Numbered from the stretch's first letter, positions 1-10,979 are shown. The stretch is DNA of 64,000 bases from Rhodoferax sp. (GCF_028689295.1 NZ_JAQTWL010000011.1:53580-117579); one strand, 5' to 3'. Numbers and translations are program-made. Notes: generated from the sequence alone by a model not told the origin.

Positions 1-130
1 GCTGCGCGCCGTCTGTGCACCCCAAAGCGCATCAAAAGGCACTTCTATTGAACCAAAACTGTCGGATTCAAGGCGTGTGCGTGTCATGTTCAAAGCCTAA
101 TACATTGGCGCAAAAAATCAAGCGTCGCGC

Positions 131-3058
131 TCATTTCCCGGAGGTATTCTGCAGCAGTTGCCGCAGCACAAAAGGCAGGATGCCGCCGGCCCGGTAGTAG
201 TCAACCTCGATCGGGGTGTCGATGCGCAGTCGCACCGTGACAGCCGTGCGACTGCCATCGGCGCGGGTGACTACCAGTTGCGCATCGCTTTGCGGGTGCA
301 GATCGACATCGGCCACGATGTCGATCTGCTCATTGCCGGTCAGCCCCAGGCGCTGCCAGCTGTCTCCGGCCTTGAACTGCAGCGGCAACACACCCATGCC
401 CACCAGGTTGCTGCGGTGGATACGCTCAAAACTCTGCGCCACGACCGCCCTGATGCCCAGCAGTTGCGTGCCTTTGGCGGCCCAGTCGCGGCTGGAGCCG
501 GTGCCATATTCCTCACCGGCGAACACCACGGTCGGCGTGCCTGCGGCCAGATAGCGGGTGGCTGCGTCAAAAATGGACATCTTCTCGGCACTGGCCGCAG
601 CGCCCTGCTGGCCGGCGGTCGCATGGTACAGCGTCCAGCCGCCTTCGATGCGCGAACCATCCGCCTGGGCGGGAAGCATCAGGTTCTTGATGCGCACATT
701 GGCAAAGGTGCCGCGCACCATGACGTCATGGTTACCGCGCCGTGCTCCGTATGAGTTGAAGTCGGCTTGTTGCACGCCGTGCGCCAGCAGCCACTGGCCA
801 GCGGGTGAACTCGCCGCAATGTTGCCCGCCGGAGAAATATGGTCGGTGGTGATTGAATCGCCAAACAGCGCCATGATGCGTGCACCGCGCACCGACTCGG
901 CGTTTTCCGGCGCTGCGGCGTCCGCATTCACGGTGTCAGATGCACCCTCTTGCAGGCTGAATGCGGCAAAGAACGGCGGCTCGGCAATGTAGGTGCTCCT
1001 GGGCCAGCTGTAGCAGGTGCCGGTGACGCCGGTGATGGCTTCCCACAGTGGGCCGGGCTCGGTGGCAATGCGCGCGTAGTTTTCCCGATACGCCTTGCCA
1101 TTCATGGCGTAGGCCAGCAGGGCCTGGATCTCGTCGCTGCCGGGCCAGATGTCGGCCAGGTACACGTCTTTGCCGCCGCTGCCCTGCCCGACCGGCTCGG
1201 TCATCAGGTCGCGCAGCACCGTGCCGGCAATCGCATAAGCCACCACCAGCGGCGGGCTGGCCAGAAAATTGGCTTTGATGCTGGGGTGAATGCGCGCCTC
1301 GAAGTTGCGGTTGCCCGACAGCACTGCCGCGCAGACCAGGTCGTGCTGGCTAATGGCGGCGTTGAACTCGGGCGTCAGGTCGCCAGAATTGCCGATGCAG
1401 GTGGTGCAGCCGTAGCCCGCCAGGGCAAAGCCGAGCTTCTCGAGGTAGGGCAGCAAGCCGGTATGCGTGAGGTATTCGGTGACGATGCGCGAACCCGGCG
1501 CGAGCGAGGTCTTGATGTGCGGCTGCACCGTGATGCCCGCCTCGACCGCCTTTTTGGCCAACAGGCCTGCCGCCAGCAGGACACTGGGGTTGGAGGTGTT
1601 GGTGCAACTGGTGATGGCGGCGATCAGCACGTCGCCATGGCCCAAGGTGAACCCGGCTTTTGCCGACGCCTTGATGTCGCACACCACCGAAGATGGCACC
1701 TCTACCGCCGCCAGCGCTGGCCGGTTGCTCACCATCTCTTCGACGTCACGCCGGGCGCCGGGTGCCAGCGGCGGCGCCTGGCCCGCCGACTCGCCCGCGC
1801 CACAATTCACCGGGTAGCGCTGCGTGAGGCGCTCGGCGCTCTGGTTGAACCCGATCTCGGCATTCGGCTTGCTAAAGAGCGAGGCGAACTGGCTGGCCAC
1901 CTGGCCCAGCTCGATGCGGTCTTGTGGGCGCTTGGGGCCGGCCAGGCTGGGGGTGACAGCACTCAGGTCGAGCTTGACCACCTCCGAATAGTCGATCTCG
2001 CCGGCCAACGGTACGCCGAACAGGCCCTGCGCCTTGAAGTAGGCCTCAAAAGCCTCAACCTCATCCGTCGTGCGGCCAGTGCCCAAGAAGTAGTCGATGG
2101 TCTTGTCGTCCACCGGGAAGAAGCCCATGGTGGCGCCATATTCGGGCGCCATGTTGCCGATGGTGGCGCGGTCGGGCACGGCCAGGGTACGCGTGCCTGC
2201 GCCAAAAAATTCGACAAACTTGCCTACCACCTTGCGCTGGCGCAGCATCTGCGTGACAGTGAGCACCAAGTCGGTGGCGGTCACGCCCGCGCGCAGGCAA
2301 CCGGTCAATTCAACGCCCACCACGTCGGGCGTGAGCAGGTACACCGGCTGGCCCAGCATGGCGGCCTCGGCCTCGATGCCACCCACGCCCCAGCCGACCA
2401 CGCCAATACCGTTGATCATGGTGGTGTGGCTGTCGGTGCCGACCAGCGTGTCGGGGTAATAGACATTGGCCGGACCCTTGTGGACGCCACGCGCCAGGTA
2501 CTCCAGATTGATCTGGTGCACGATGCCAAAGCCCGGTGGCACCACGCGAAATGTGTCAAAGGCCTGCATGCCCCATTTCATGAACTCGTAGCGCTCGCGG
2601 TTGCGCTGAAACTCCAGCTTCATGTTCAGGTCGAGCGCGTCTTTCGTGCCATAGTGGTCCACCATGACCGAGTGGTCCACCACCAGGTCCACCGGCACCA
2701 GCGGCTCGATGCGCTTGGGGTCGAGCCCGAGGCGCTGCGCCGTGCTGCGCATGGCCGCCAGGTCCGCCAGCAGTGGCACCCCGGTGAAGTCTTGCAGCAC
2801 CACGCGCGAGACGACCAACGGGATTTCGTCGGTGCGCGCCGCATTGGCCTGCCAATTGGCCACCTGGGCCACATGTTCGGCGGTGACTTTGCGGCCGTCG
2901 CAGTGGCGCAGCACGGCTTCGAGCACAATGCGCATCGACACCGGCAGGCGGCTCACGGCGGGAAATTGTCCGGCCAGCGCCGGCAACGAATAACACTGGC
3001 CAATCTTGCCCGAATCGGTGGTGAAAGGTTTGAGGGTGGAGGCAAAAGCATGCGACAT
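131..3058 (-). CDS. acnA: Aconitate hydratase (AcnA-type)
   Basis: Long ORF; aconitase motifs [52 protein letters not shown] and [12 protein letters not shown]; likely start at MSHAFASTL rather than the longest-ORF Met. Confidence 0.97.
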   Translation of the reverse strand: MSHAFASTLKPFTTDSGKIGQCYSLPALAGQFPAVSRLPVSMRIVLEAVLRHCDGRKVTAEHVAQVANWQANAARTDEIPLVVSRVVLQDFTGVPLLADLAAMRSTAQRLGLDPKRIEPLVPVDLVVDHSVMVDHYGTKDALDLNMKLEFQRNRERYEFMKWGMQAFDTFRVVPPGFGIVHQINLEYLARGVHKGPANVYYPDTLVGTDSHTTMINGIGVVGWGVGGIEAEAAMLGQPVYLLTPDVVGVELTGCLRAGVTATDLVLTVTQMLRQRKVVGKFVEFFGAGTRTLAVPDRATIGNMAPEYGATMGFFPVDDKTIDYFLGTGRTTDEVEAFEAYFKAQGLFGVPLAGEIDYSEVVKLDLSAVTPSLAGPKRPQDRIELGQVASQFASLFSKPNAEIGFNQSAERLTQRYPVNCGAGESAGQAPPLAPGARRDVEEMVSNRPALAAVEVPSSVVCDIKASAKAGFTLGHGDVLIAAITSCTNTSNPSVLLAAGLLAKKAVEAGITVQPHIKTSLAPGSRIVTEYLTHTGLLPYLEKLGFALAGYGCTTCIGNSGDLTPEFNAAISQHDLVCAAVLSGNRNFEARIHPSIKANFLASPPLVVAYAIAGTVLRDLMTEPVGQGSGGKDVYLADIWPGSDEIQALLAYAMNGKAYRENYARIATEPGPLWEAITGVTGTCYSWPRSTYIAEPPFFAAFSLQEGASDTVNADAAAPENAESVRGARIMALFGDSITTDHISPAGNIAASSPAGQWLLAHGVQQADFNSYGARRGNHDVMVRGTFANVRIKNLMLPAQADGSRIEGGWTLYHATAGQQGAAASAEKMSIFDAATRYLAAGTPTVVFAGEEYGTGSSRDWAAKGTQLLGIRAVVAQSFERIHRSNLVGMGVLPLQFKAGDSWQRLGLTGNEQIDIVADVDLHPQSDAQLVVTRADGSRTAVTVRLRIDTPIEVDYYRAGGILPFVLRQLLQNTSGK

Positions 3059-3133
3059 GATGGACTCCTGGAAGGGTTGGCAAGAGAAATTCTGGCAGTT
3101 GGTCAATGGCCCTGACGATGATGTTGCTTCACG

Positions 3134-5566
3134 TCAACGCCTGCGCTTGCGCCCCGTCTTGGAGTGATCGGCCAGTTGGCAGGCTTGGCGGTATGCCTGC
3201 AGCGTATTCTGGGCCAGGCCCAACACCGTGTCCGGCGCGTAGCCGCTGGCCGTGCCGGGCAGGCCGCTGGCTTGGCCGGTCAGCAATTCAATGCCTTCGC
3301 TCACATGCTCTGCCGTGTAGATGTGAAACCGGCCCTGCGCCACGGCTTGTGTCACATCGCCGGACAGCATCAGGTGGCGCCGGTTGCGCTGGGGAATCAG
3401 CACGCCCTGCTGGCCGGTGAGCCCGGCGGTATTGCAAATCCTGAAGAACCCCTCAATTTTTTCGTTGATGCCGCCCACCGGCAGCACCTCGCCGTGCTGG
3501 TTGACGGCGCCGGTCACGGCAATGCCTTGCTTGAGCGCCAGCCCGGACAGGCACGACAGCAGCGCGTACAGCTCGGCGCACGACGCCGAGTCGCCCTCGA
3601 TGCCGTGGTACTCCTGCTCGAACACGAGGGTGGCATTGAGCGCCAGCGGCGCCTGGGCGGCAAAGAGGGTGGACAGGTAGCTTTGCAGAATCAGCACGCC
3701 CTTGTCGTGGATCGGGCCAGACAGCGCCACCTCGCGCTCGACGTTGATCAGGCCGTCCTCGCCGGCCGAGGTGTGCGCCGTGACCCGCACCGGAAAACCA
3801 AAGCGGTAGTCGCCCAGGTCGATCTGCGTCAGGCCGTTGATCTGGCCGGTCTTTTCGCCCTGCAGGCTGATCAGCCGCTCGCCGTCGGTGATGGTCTCCT
3901 GCATGCGCTGGTCGGGGTAGTTGTGACGCCACTGGCGCGCCTGCAACGCGGCGCTCACATCGGAGCCGTCCACTCTTGTGCCCGCGCGAGCCCTGCAAAC
4001 CGCCGCTGATTCCATTACCAGCGCCTCCATGCGGGCAAAGGTGGCGCTTTGGCGCGTTTGGTCATCGACCTCGCGGTGCGCGTCCTGCAGCAATTGCGCC
4101 ACGGCGGCGGCCGTGAAATGGGGCAGGCCCAGGCGCTGGCAGGTGTGCGAGACAAACACGGCAGAGGCGGCATAGGTTTGCGCGCTGGCGGCAAAGCTCT
4201 CGGCAAAATCCACCTTGACGCGAAAGCGCCGGGCGAACTCGGGATCGGCCTCCTGGAGCAGGTAGTACTCCTCGGTGGCGCCAATCAGCACGATCTTGAC
4301 ACTGATGTCAAGCGCCTCCGGCACCAGCGACACGCTGGCCATGGGGGCGATCATTTGCATCGGTTCTTCGATCTGCAAGCGCCCGGTGCGCGAAAAGCGG
4401 CGCAATTTTTCCCACACCAGCTCGTCGCTCAGCAGGTCGCGCACATGCAGCATGAGAAAACCACCGTGCGCCTTGAGCAGGCTGCCGGCGCGGATGCGCG
4501 AGAAATCGGTGAGCAGCACGTCCTCTTCGGCCTGGTACTCGATGCTGCCGAACAGGCTGTGGAACGAGGGGTTGTCTTCGATGATCACCGGCGCGCCACG
4601 CAATTCCTCATTGTCCACCACCAGGTTGACCCGGTAGCGCGCCAACACAGTGGCCAGTTCCTCCTGGCGCAGCTCGTCGTCCAGCCCGGCATCGGCATCG
4701 GCCACGCGAAAGGCGTCCAGGTTGTCCAGCACGTCCTGCATCACCCGGTCGAGGTAATGGCCCAGCTTGACCGCGTCCTTGATCTGCTTCTTGAGCTCCA
4801 GCTTTATCTCTTGCAACTCGTGTTCCAGCAGCGGCTTGATGGTCTGGCGCCGCAGCGCGGCCAGACCATCGTTCTTGAGTCGTTCAATGGGACGGATCCT
4901 GTCAAGGTAGCGGGCAATCTCGGAACGCAGTTCCTGCTCGGCCTGCTCGACCTGGGCGCGTTGCTCCTTGGGCAGCGAGCGCGCCTCGCTTTCGGTCAGC
5001 GCCCGGCCCTTGGCGCCCAGCAGGGTAAAGATCAGGTGCCCGTCCTCCCGGTACAGCGCAAAGTTTCTGGCCTCGGCAAACGCGTCGAGTTCGGCGTAGG
5101 CTTCGGATTCCTCCCGTTTATAGGATTTTTCAAGGTGCTCACTTTCGGCCTTGAAATCAGGGCCGTCAAGCCGTTGCGGAATCTCCTTTTGCAGCGTCTT
5201 GCTCATTTGTGCCATGAGCTGGCGCAGCAGCTTGCCCTGGCCGGGCGGCATGCGCAACGCGCGCGGCTTCTCTGGCGCGTCGAAGTTGTGCAGGTAGCAC
5301 AGATCGGGTGGCACCGCCTTGGTGGCCGCCACCTCGCGCATCACCTGCTGCAGCAGCGTCGAGCGGCCGCTGCCGACCTCACCCAGCACAAACAGGTTGT
5401 AGTCGGGCTGGTCCATGGTCAGGCCAAAGCGCGCCGCGGTCTCGGCCCGCGCCTGCCCGATCCAGGGCAGCGGTTGCTGCAGCAGCTCGGAGGTGTCCGC
5501 GAAGCCGAGCGCTTCGGGGGCAATGGTGAGGGCCAGGTCAGATGGGGCCAGGTTGGCAAGGGCCAT
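3134..5566 (-). CDS. Lon-related AAA ATP-dependent protease (Lon C-terminal proteolytic domain)
   Basis: Walker A-like LGEVGSGRSTLLQQV; C-terminal HGIEGDSASCAELYALLS..GGINEKIEGFF typical of the Lon-type Ser protease domain; start set at MALANLAPSDLAL. Confidence 0.9.
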   Translation of the reverse strand: MALANLAPSDLALTIAPEALGFADTSELLQQPLPWIGQARAETAARFGLTMDQPDYNLFVLGEVGSGRSTLLQQVMREVAATKAVPPDLCYLHNFDAPEKPRALRMPPGQGKLLRQLMAQMSKTLQKEIPQRLDGPDFKAESEHLEKSYKREESEAYAELDAFAEARNFALYREDGHLIFTLLGAKGRALTESEARSLPKEQRAQVEQAEQELRSEIARYLDRIRPIERLKNDGLAALRRQTIKPLLEHELQEIKLELKKQIKDAVKLGHYLDRVMQDVLDNLDAFRVADADAGLDDELRQEELATVLARYRVNLVVDNEELRGAPVIIEDNPSFHSLFGSIEYQAEEDVLLTDFSRIRAGSLLKAHGGFLMLHVRDLLSDELVWEKLRRFSRTGRLQIEEPMQMIAPMASVSLVPEALDISVKIVLIGATEEYYLLQEADPEFARRFRVKVDFAESFAASAQTYAASAVFVSHTCQRLGLPHFTAAAVAQLLQDAHREVDDQTRQSATFARMEALVMESAAVCRARAGTRVDGSDVSAALQARQWRHNYPDQRMQETITDGERLISLQGEKTGQINGLTQIDLGDYRFGFPVRVTAHTSAGEDGLINVEREVALSGPIHDKGVLILQSYLSTLFAAQAPLALNATLVFEQEYHGIEGDSASCAELYALLSCLSGLALKQGIAVTGAVNQHGEVLPVGGINEKIEGFFRICNTAGLTGQQGVLIPQRNRRHLMLSGDVTQAVAQGRFHIYTAEHVSEGIELLTGQASGLPGTASGYAPDTVLGLAQNTLQAYRQACQLADHSKTGRKRRR

Positions 5567-5737
5567 GGTTCGTGTCAGGAAGATGATCAGGCGCTCAGTC
5601 TTGATCCAATTTGCAATCAAAACATTGACATGTCGCATGCTTGTGTCAACTTGCTGCCGCCGTAGCGGCGCGACAGTGTTGCGGTCTAGAATGCTCCACA
5701 TCTCAAAAACGGCAGGGAAACCAACGAACAACACTGA

Positions 5738-8011
5738 ATGTTCACACGGCCTGATTCTCAACCCTCGACAGATAACGAGAAGTCGCTTCGCCAACGCGCC
5801 GAGGCGCACTTTGCCGAGCGGTGGGCGCGCGTGCCGGCGAGCGAGACCATGCGCACCGCCGAAGCCACGCAGCAGTTGCTTCATGAACTGCAAGTGCACC
5901 AGATCGAACTGGAGATGCAAAACGACGAGTTGCAGCGCGCGCTACAGGCGCTGGACAGGTCGCAGGCGCGTTATTTCGACTTTTATGACATGGCCCCGGT
6001 GGGCTATTGCACGGTCAATGCCGAGGGACTGATCAGCCAGGCCAACCTCACCATGGCGAGCATGTTGGGTGTCACGCGCGACAAGCTGATTCTTCAGAAC
6101 ATGCACCACTTCATTCAGCATGAAGACCAGGACAGCTTTTACCTGTTTCGCAAACAGTTGCTGGCGTACGGTGGGTCACTGGTGATCGAGCTGCGCATGT
6201 TTCGCGCGGATGGCGCGCTCTTTTGGGCCAACCTGGCCGCGATGGCGGTGCCCGGCGACGACGGCGCCACAATGCTGCGCCTGGTGCTGAGCGACATCAC
6301 CGAGCGCAGGCAGGTGGCTGACAAGCTGCAACAGGCAGCCAGCGTGTTCAGGCATGCCGGCGAGGGCATTGTGGTGACCGATTCGCAGGGCAAGATCACC
6401 GAAGTCAATGAAGCCTTTTGCCGCATCACCGGGTATGCCAGCGCCGACGTTCTCGGGCACAACCCGCACCTGTTGAACTCGGGCCGGCAGAGCCCGGACT
6501 TCTACGTCAGGATGTGGCATGAACTGACAAGCTGCGGCTACTGGCACGGTGAGATCTGGAACCGGCGCAAGAACGGCGAGGTCTATGCCGAGTTGCTGAC
6601 CATCAGCGCTGTGCGCGACGCCCAAGGCGAGGTGCAGCGTTATGTGGGACTGTTTTTTGACATCACAGGCATCAAGTCGCACGAGCAACAGCTTGTACAC
6701 ATGGCCTACTACGATGTGTTGACCGGCCTGCCCAACCGAGCGCTGAATGCCGACCGCTTGAAGCAGGCCATGGCGCTGGCGCGGCGCAGCGGAAAAAGCC
6801 TGGCGGTGGTATTTATTGACCTGGACGGCTTCAAGACCATCAACGACCGTTTTGGCCATGAGGCTGGCGACCTGTTGCTGGTCGATATTGCCCGGCGCAT
6901 GCAGCAGGTGGTGCGCGAGGGTGATACGCTGGCGCGCATTGGCGGTGATGAGTTTGTTGCCGTGCTGGTCAACCTCGACAGCATGACGGCGAGCCTGCCG
7001 CTGCTGGAGCGCCTGCTCGACGCCGCCGCCCAAGCCCTGACCTATGGCGAGCAGCCGATTCAGGTTTCGGCCAGCCTGGGGGTCACCTTTTACCCGCAGG
7101 CCCAGGAGATCGAGGCCGACCAGTTGCTGCGCCAGGCCGACCAGGCCATGTACCAGGCCAAGCTGGCGGGCAAAAACCGCTACCAGTTGTTCGATGTCAA
7201 GCAGGAAGCCAGCCTGCGCGACCTGCACGAAGACCTGGTCCGCGGGCGCCAGGCCCTGCTCGAGCACGAATTTGTCTTGTACTACCAGCCCAAGGTGAAC
7301 ATGCGTAGCGGCCAGCTGGTGGGCGCCGAGGCGCTGATTCGCTGGCAACATCCCACCCGCGGGTTGCTGCCGCCGGCTGCGTTCTTGCCGGTGTTTGAAG
7401 ATCACCCGCTGGCCGTTGAGGTGGGTGAATGGGTGATCGACACCGCCCTGACCCAAATCGGCGCGTGGCAGGCCCAGGGGCTGCAACTGCCTGTCAGCGT
7501 GAACGTGGGTGCCTACCAATTGCAGCAGCCGGACTTTGTGGTGCGCCTGGCGGCCCTGCTCGCGGGCCACCCCGAGGTGCGCCCGGCAGATCTGACGCTG
7601 GAAATACTCGAAACCAGCGCCTTGCAGGACGTGGTCTATGTGGCGCAGCTGATCGAGACCTGCCGCCAGATGGGGGTGAAGTTTGCCCTCGATGACTTTG
7701 GCACCGGTTACTCTTCGCTGACCTATTTGAGGCGCTTGCGGGTGGCGCTGCTCAAGATCGACCAGAGCTTTGTGCGCGGCGTCATCGACGACCCGGAGGA
7801 CCAGGCGATTCTGGAAGGCATCATCCGGCTGGCCGGTGCCTTTCGCTGCGCGGTGATTGCCGAGGGCGTCGAAACCATCGCGCACGGCACCCTGCTGCTG
7901 CAAATGGGCTGCGAGCTGGCGCAGGGCTTCGGGATTGCGCGTCCCATGCCCGCGGCCGATCTGCCCGCCTGGGCCGCCAGTTGGCAGCCCGAAGCCGCCT
8001 GGCGCGAATAA
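5738..8011 (+). CDS. PAS-PAS-GGDEF-EAL sensory cyclic-di-GMP protein
   Basis: GGDEF motif ARIGGDEFVAVL; EAL motif LVGAEALIRWQHP; DDFGTGYSSLTYLRRL; two N-terminal PAS segments. Confidence 0.95.
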   Translation: MFTRPDSQPSTDNEKSLRQRAEAHFAERWARVPASETMRTAEATQQLLHELQVHQIELEMQNDELQRALQALDRSQARYFDFYDMAPVGYCTVNAEGLISQANLTMASMLGVTRDKLILQNMHHFIQHEDQDSFYLFRKQLLAYGGSLVIELRMFRADGALFWANLAAMAVPGDDGATMLRLVLSDITERRQVADKLQQAASVFRHAGEGIVVTDSQGKITEVNEAFCRITGYASADVLGHNPHLLNSGRQSPDFYVRMWHELTSCGYWHGEIWNRRKNGEVYAELLTISAVRDAQGEVQRYVGLFFDITGIKSHEQQLVHMAYYDVLTGLPNRALNADRLKQAMALARRSGKSLAVVFIDLDGFKTINDRFGHEAGDLLLVDIARRMQQVVREGDTLARIGGDEFVAVLVNLDSMTASLPLLERLLDAAAQALTYGEQPIQVSASLGVTFYPQAQEIEADQLLRQADQAMYQAKLAGKNRYQLFDVKQEASLRDLHEDLVRGRQALLEHEFVLYYQPKVNMRSGQLVGAEALIRWQHPTRGLLPPAAFLPVFEDHPLAVEVGEWVIDTALTQIGAWQAQGLQLPVSVNVGAYQLQQPDFVVRLAALLAGHPEVRPADLTLEILETSALQDVVYVAQLIETCRQMGVKFALDDFGTGYSSLTYLRRLRVALLKIDQSFVRGVIDDPEDQAILEGIIRLAGAFRCAVIAEGVETIAHGTLLLQMGCELAQGFGIARPMPAADLPAWAASWQPEAAWRE

Positions 8012-8058
8012 CGGCTGTCGTTGACGCAGCCTGTGTGCGCCAGCGCACAGAACAGCCG
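8012..8058. terminator. Nested hairpin downstream of the GGDEF-EAL gene, possible terminator/attenuator
   Basis: Outer CGGCTGT(8012-8018)/ACAGCCG(8052-8058), inner TGTGCGC(8034-8040)/GCGCACA(8043-8049); no clear U-tract. Confidence 0.4.
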
Positions 8059-8129
8059 GACTGGGCCGGGCACCATGGTCAATCTGGAAAATACTGTTCC
8101 AATCGAGGCCGGACAACAAGGAAAAAACC

Positions 8130-8951
8130 ATGCCCATGACCGTTGATATTCTCAAGGCACGCATCCTGATCGTGGACGATCAGCCGGCCAATGTGCAATT
8201 GCTGGAGCAGCTGCTGGCCGACGCCGGCTATACCCAGGTGACCTCGACCATGAAGCCCGAGGAAGTCTGCGCGCTGCATCGCCAAAACGCTTTCGATGTG
8301 ATTTTGCTCGACCTGCAAATGCCGGTGATGGACGGTTTTCAGGTGATGGAAGGGCTCAAGACCAGCCTCACCGACGACTACCTGCCGGTGATCGTGCTGA
8401 CCGCCCAGCCCGGTCACAAGCTGCGCGCCTTGCAGGCCGGTGCCAAAGACTTCATCAGCAAGCCGTTCGACCTGGTCGAGGTCAAAACGCGCATCCACAA
8501 CATGCTCGAAGTGCGCCTGCTGTACCGCAAGCTGGCCGACTACAACAGGCTGCTCGAAGCCACCGTGGCCGAGCGCACCGCCGAGTTGCGCGAGAGCGAG
8601 GCGCGTTACCGCAGCCTGACCGAACTGGCCTCGGACTGGTATTGGGAGCAGGACGAGAATGGCCAGTTCAGCAAGGTGTCGGGCCCGGTGCTGGAGATGC
8701 TGGGCATTCAGGTGGAGACGCTCAATGGCGACAAGAAAAGCATGCTGGTGAGCGGCTGGAACGAGGCCGAGCGCAACAAGCTGCGCGCCACCATTGCCGA
8801 GCGGCAGCCTTTTCTGGACTTTGTCTTTCACCGCGTCAATGCCGATGGCAGCCAGCAGACGTTTCAGGTCAGCGGCGAGCCCATGTTCAACAGCAACAGC
8901 CGCTTTGTCGGCTACCGGGGCATCGGCGTGGAACTGACTGCCAGATCATAA
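8130..8951 (+). CDS. Response regulator with receiver domain plus PAS domain
   Basis: ILIVDDQPANVQLLEQLL, VILLDLQMPVMDGFQVM receiver; C-terminal PAS-like segment. Confidence 0.92.
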   Translation: MPMTVDILKARILIVDDQPANVQLLEQLLADAGYTQVTSTMKPEEVCALHRQNAFDVILLDLQMPVMDGFQVMEGLKTSLTDDYLPVIVLTAQPGHKLRALQAGAKDFISKPFDLVEVKTRIHNMLEVRLLYRKLADYNRLLEATVAERTAELRESEARYRSLTELASDWYWEQDENGQFSKVSGPVLEMLGIQVETLNGDKKSMLVSGWNEAERNKLRATIAERQPFLDFVFHRVNADGSQQTFQVSGEPMFNSNSRFVGYRGIGVELTARS

Positions 8952-8973
8952 ATAAAACAACATAAACCCGACC

Positions 8974-9699
8974 ATGCCATCACTTCACAACCCCAGTCAA
9001 AATCACCTGCTGGCCGCCTTGCCGCCAAAAGACTTTGAACTACTGGCAGCGCACCTGGAACTGGTGCCGCTGCCCCTGGGCCAAATGCTGTACGACCCCG
9101 GCACCCAGATGCGCCACGCTTTCTTTCCCACCACCTCCATCGTGTCGCTGCACTATGTGACCGAAACCGGGGCGTCAGCCGAGACCGCTGGCGTGGGCAA
9201 CGAAGGTGTGGTGGGCATTTCATTGTTCATGGGCGGCGACACCACGTCCAGCTCGGCCGTGGTGCAAACTGCTGGCCAGGCTTACAGGCTGGATCGCCAT
9301 GTGTTGAAAGAGGCGTTTGACCAAGGCGGTGCGCTGCAGCGCCTGCTGCTGCGCTACACCCAGGCCCTGATGACGCAAATGGCGCAAACCGCCGCCTGCA
9401 ACCGCCACCATTCGGTCGAGCAGCAACTGTGCCGATGGCTGCTGCTGACGCAAGACCGCCTGCCCGAGCGCGAGCTGGTCATGACACAGGAACTGGTGGC
9501 CAGCATGCTGGGCGTGCGCCGCGAAAGCGTGACCGACGCGGCCGGACACCTGCAAATCCTGGGATACATCCGCTACCGCCGCGGCCACATTGGCGTGCTC
9601 GACCGTGCCGGGCTGGAGTCACACGCCTGCGAATGCTACGGCGTGGTCAAAAAGGAAATCAACCGCCTGCTCAGTGACGTGCGCCACCGGCAAGTCTGA
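8974..9699 (+). CDS. Crp/Fnr family transcriptional regulator
   Basis: N-terminal cyclic-nucleotide-binding-like fold; HTH segment MTQELVASMLGVRRESVTDAAGHLQILGYIRYRRGHIGVLDR. Confidence 0.9.
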   Translation: MPSLHNPSQNHLLAALPPKDFELLAAHLELVPLPLGQMLYDPGTQMRHAFFPTTSIVSLHYVTETGASAETAGVGNEGVVGISLFMGGDTTSSSAVVQTAGQAYRLDRHVLKEAFDQGGALQRLLLRYTQALMTQMAQTAACNRHHSVEQQLCRWLLLTQDRLPERELVMTQELVASMLGVRRESVTDAAGHLQILGYIRYRRGHIGVLDRAGLESHACECYGVVKKEINRLLSDVRHRQV

Positions 9700-9701
9700 T
9701 T

Positions 9702-9806
9702 AGTTGGGGTCAGAGCACGTCGCTTCGCGAGTGGTCTGACCCGCAAGACCTCTAATCAGTTGGGGTCAGAGCACGTCGCTTCGCGAGTGGTCTGACCCAC
9801 AAGGTC
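9702..9806. repeat. Tandem pair of REP-like palindromic elements (56-bp period)
   Basis: AGTTGGGGTCAGAGCACGTCGCTTCGCGAGTGGTCTGACCC occurs at 9702 and again at 9758; each copy folds as GGGTCAGAGCAC/GTGGTCTGACCC plus an inner TCGC-TTC-GCGA stem. Confidence 0.85.
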
Positions 9807-10289
9807 TCAGTAGCGCTGCGCCACACCGTTGTCGATGCGCACGCTGTCGCCGACACGGATGTCGTTGTTGGCGGTTTGCGTCAGGGTTTGGTAGCTGCCG
9901 TTGTTCAGGCGAATTGACAACTGGTAAACGTTGCCCTGCTGGGTCTGGTTGCGTTTCTCCAGCTCATGGCCGACGTAGGCGCCACCCGCCGCACCCAGCA
10001 CGGTGGCAGCCGTGTTGCCCGTGCCACCGCCCACCTGGTGACCCAGAACCCCACCCACCACGGCGCCGACAATGGTGCCCGCGCCAATGGGGGCGCTGGG
10101 GCTTTCCTGTTGCACCAGCGCAATGGATTGCACCACGCCATACTGCGTGTAGGAACTGGTGTTCTGCTGCGGGTAGGCCGTGCCCGCGTTGGTATTGGCG
10201 AGTGGGGTCGTGCCGGCGCAGGCGCCAAGCATCAAGGTACCCACCACAGCGGCAAGCGCTGTCAATTTGTTCAATGTTTGCATTTTCAT
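9807..10289 (-). CDS. Glycine-zipper 2TM-domain lipoprotein
   Basis: Lipobox LMLGACAG; glycine-rich GAGTIVGAVVGGVLGHQVGGGTGNTAATVLGAAGGAYVGHE. Confidence 0.88.
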   Translation of the reverse strand: MKMQTLNKLTALAAVVGTLMLGACAGTTPLANTNAGTAYPQQNTSSYTQYGVVQSIALVQQESPSAPIGAGTIVGAVVGGVLGHQVGGGTGNTAATVLGAAGGAYVGHELEKRNQTQQGNVYQLSIRLNNGSYQTLTQTANNDIRVGDSVRIDNGVAQRY

Positions 10290-10296
10290 ACTCCGG

Positions 10297-10878
10297 TTAG
10301 TGTTTGATCGTCATCTCGTTGTTGATGCGGATCACGCCCTTGATGCTGCCAGCCACGGCGAGGGCGCGGTCAATTTGCGGCTGGTTATTGACAAAGCCGC
10401 TGAGCTGGACGATGCCGTCACGGGTCACGGCGGCAATGTCGGCGCTTTTGACGCTGGCGTCAGCCATCAGGGCGGTCTTCACCTGGGCGGTGATGACGGC
10501 GTCGTCGATCTTGGTGCCGATCGTGGTGGGCGCACCCTTGAGGTTGACGCCGTTGCTGACGCTGATCACGCCGGGCACGGCGCGGGCAATGGCCACCGCA
10601 TGGTCGATTTGGGTCTGGTTATCGACAAATCCGCTCAGCATCACTTCGCCCTTGCGGGTTTCGACCTTGAGGTCGAGGCTCTTGATGTCGATGTTGTCCA
10701 GCAGCGCCGCCTTGACCCGGGTGGTCAGCAGGCTGTCGTCAATTTCAGTGCCGATGGTGGTATTGGCCGACGGGGCGCGAATTGGCTCTTCTGCCTTGCT
10801 GCAGCCCGCCATGTAAATCGTCATCACACCGGCCAAAGTGGTGCTTGCAATGCGCAGGCCAAGAGGGTTTCGTGTCAT
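10297..10878 (-). CDS. BON-domain (transport-associated) protein, two BON domains
   Basis: Two repeats of the form IGTEIDDSLLTTRVKAALL..VMLSGFVDNQTQIDHAV..; lipoprotein-like YMAGCSKAE. Confidence 0.9.
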   Translation of the reverse strand: MTRNPLGLRIASTTLAGVMTIYMAGCSKAEEPIRAPSANTTIGTEIDDSLLTTRVKAALLDNIDIKSLDLKVETRKGEVMLSGFVDNQTQIDHAVAIARAVPGVISVSNGVNLKGAPTTIGTKIDDAVITAQVKTALMADASVKSADIAAVTRDGIVQLSGFVNNQPQIDRALAVAGSIKGVIRINNEMTIKH

Positions 10879-10979
10879 CTGTTCTCCAGTTCTTCAATCG
10901 TTGAAACAAAGGCCACTGTCGCTGGATGGCGAGATTTTTTCTGTGCGATAGCGAACGCTTGAGATGAAAAAGATTCTCC

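Noticed and set aside
950-3115. 721-aa + strand ORF antisense to acnA
   Set aside because: Shadow ORF of a high-GC gene; translation is low-complexity His/Gln/Arg/Gly-rich with no recognisable domain, while the opposite strand is clearly aconitase.
4049-5665. 538-aa + strand ORF antisense to the Lon-related gene
   Set aside because: Compositionally biased shadow ORF; opposite strand has clear AAA/Lon motifs.
6176-8164. 662-aa - strand ORF opposite the GGDEF-EAL gene
   Set aside because: Antisense to an obvious GGDEF-EAL protein; no domain pattern.
9702-9806. CRISPR array candidate
   Set aside because: Only two units, no distinct spacers, no cas genes; better explained as REP-like hairpins.
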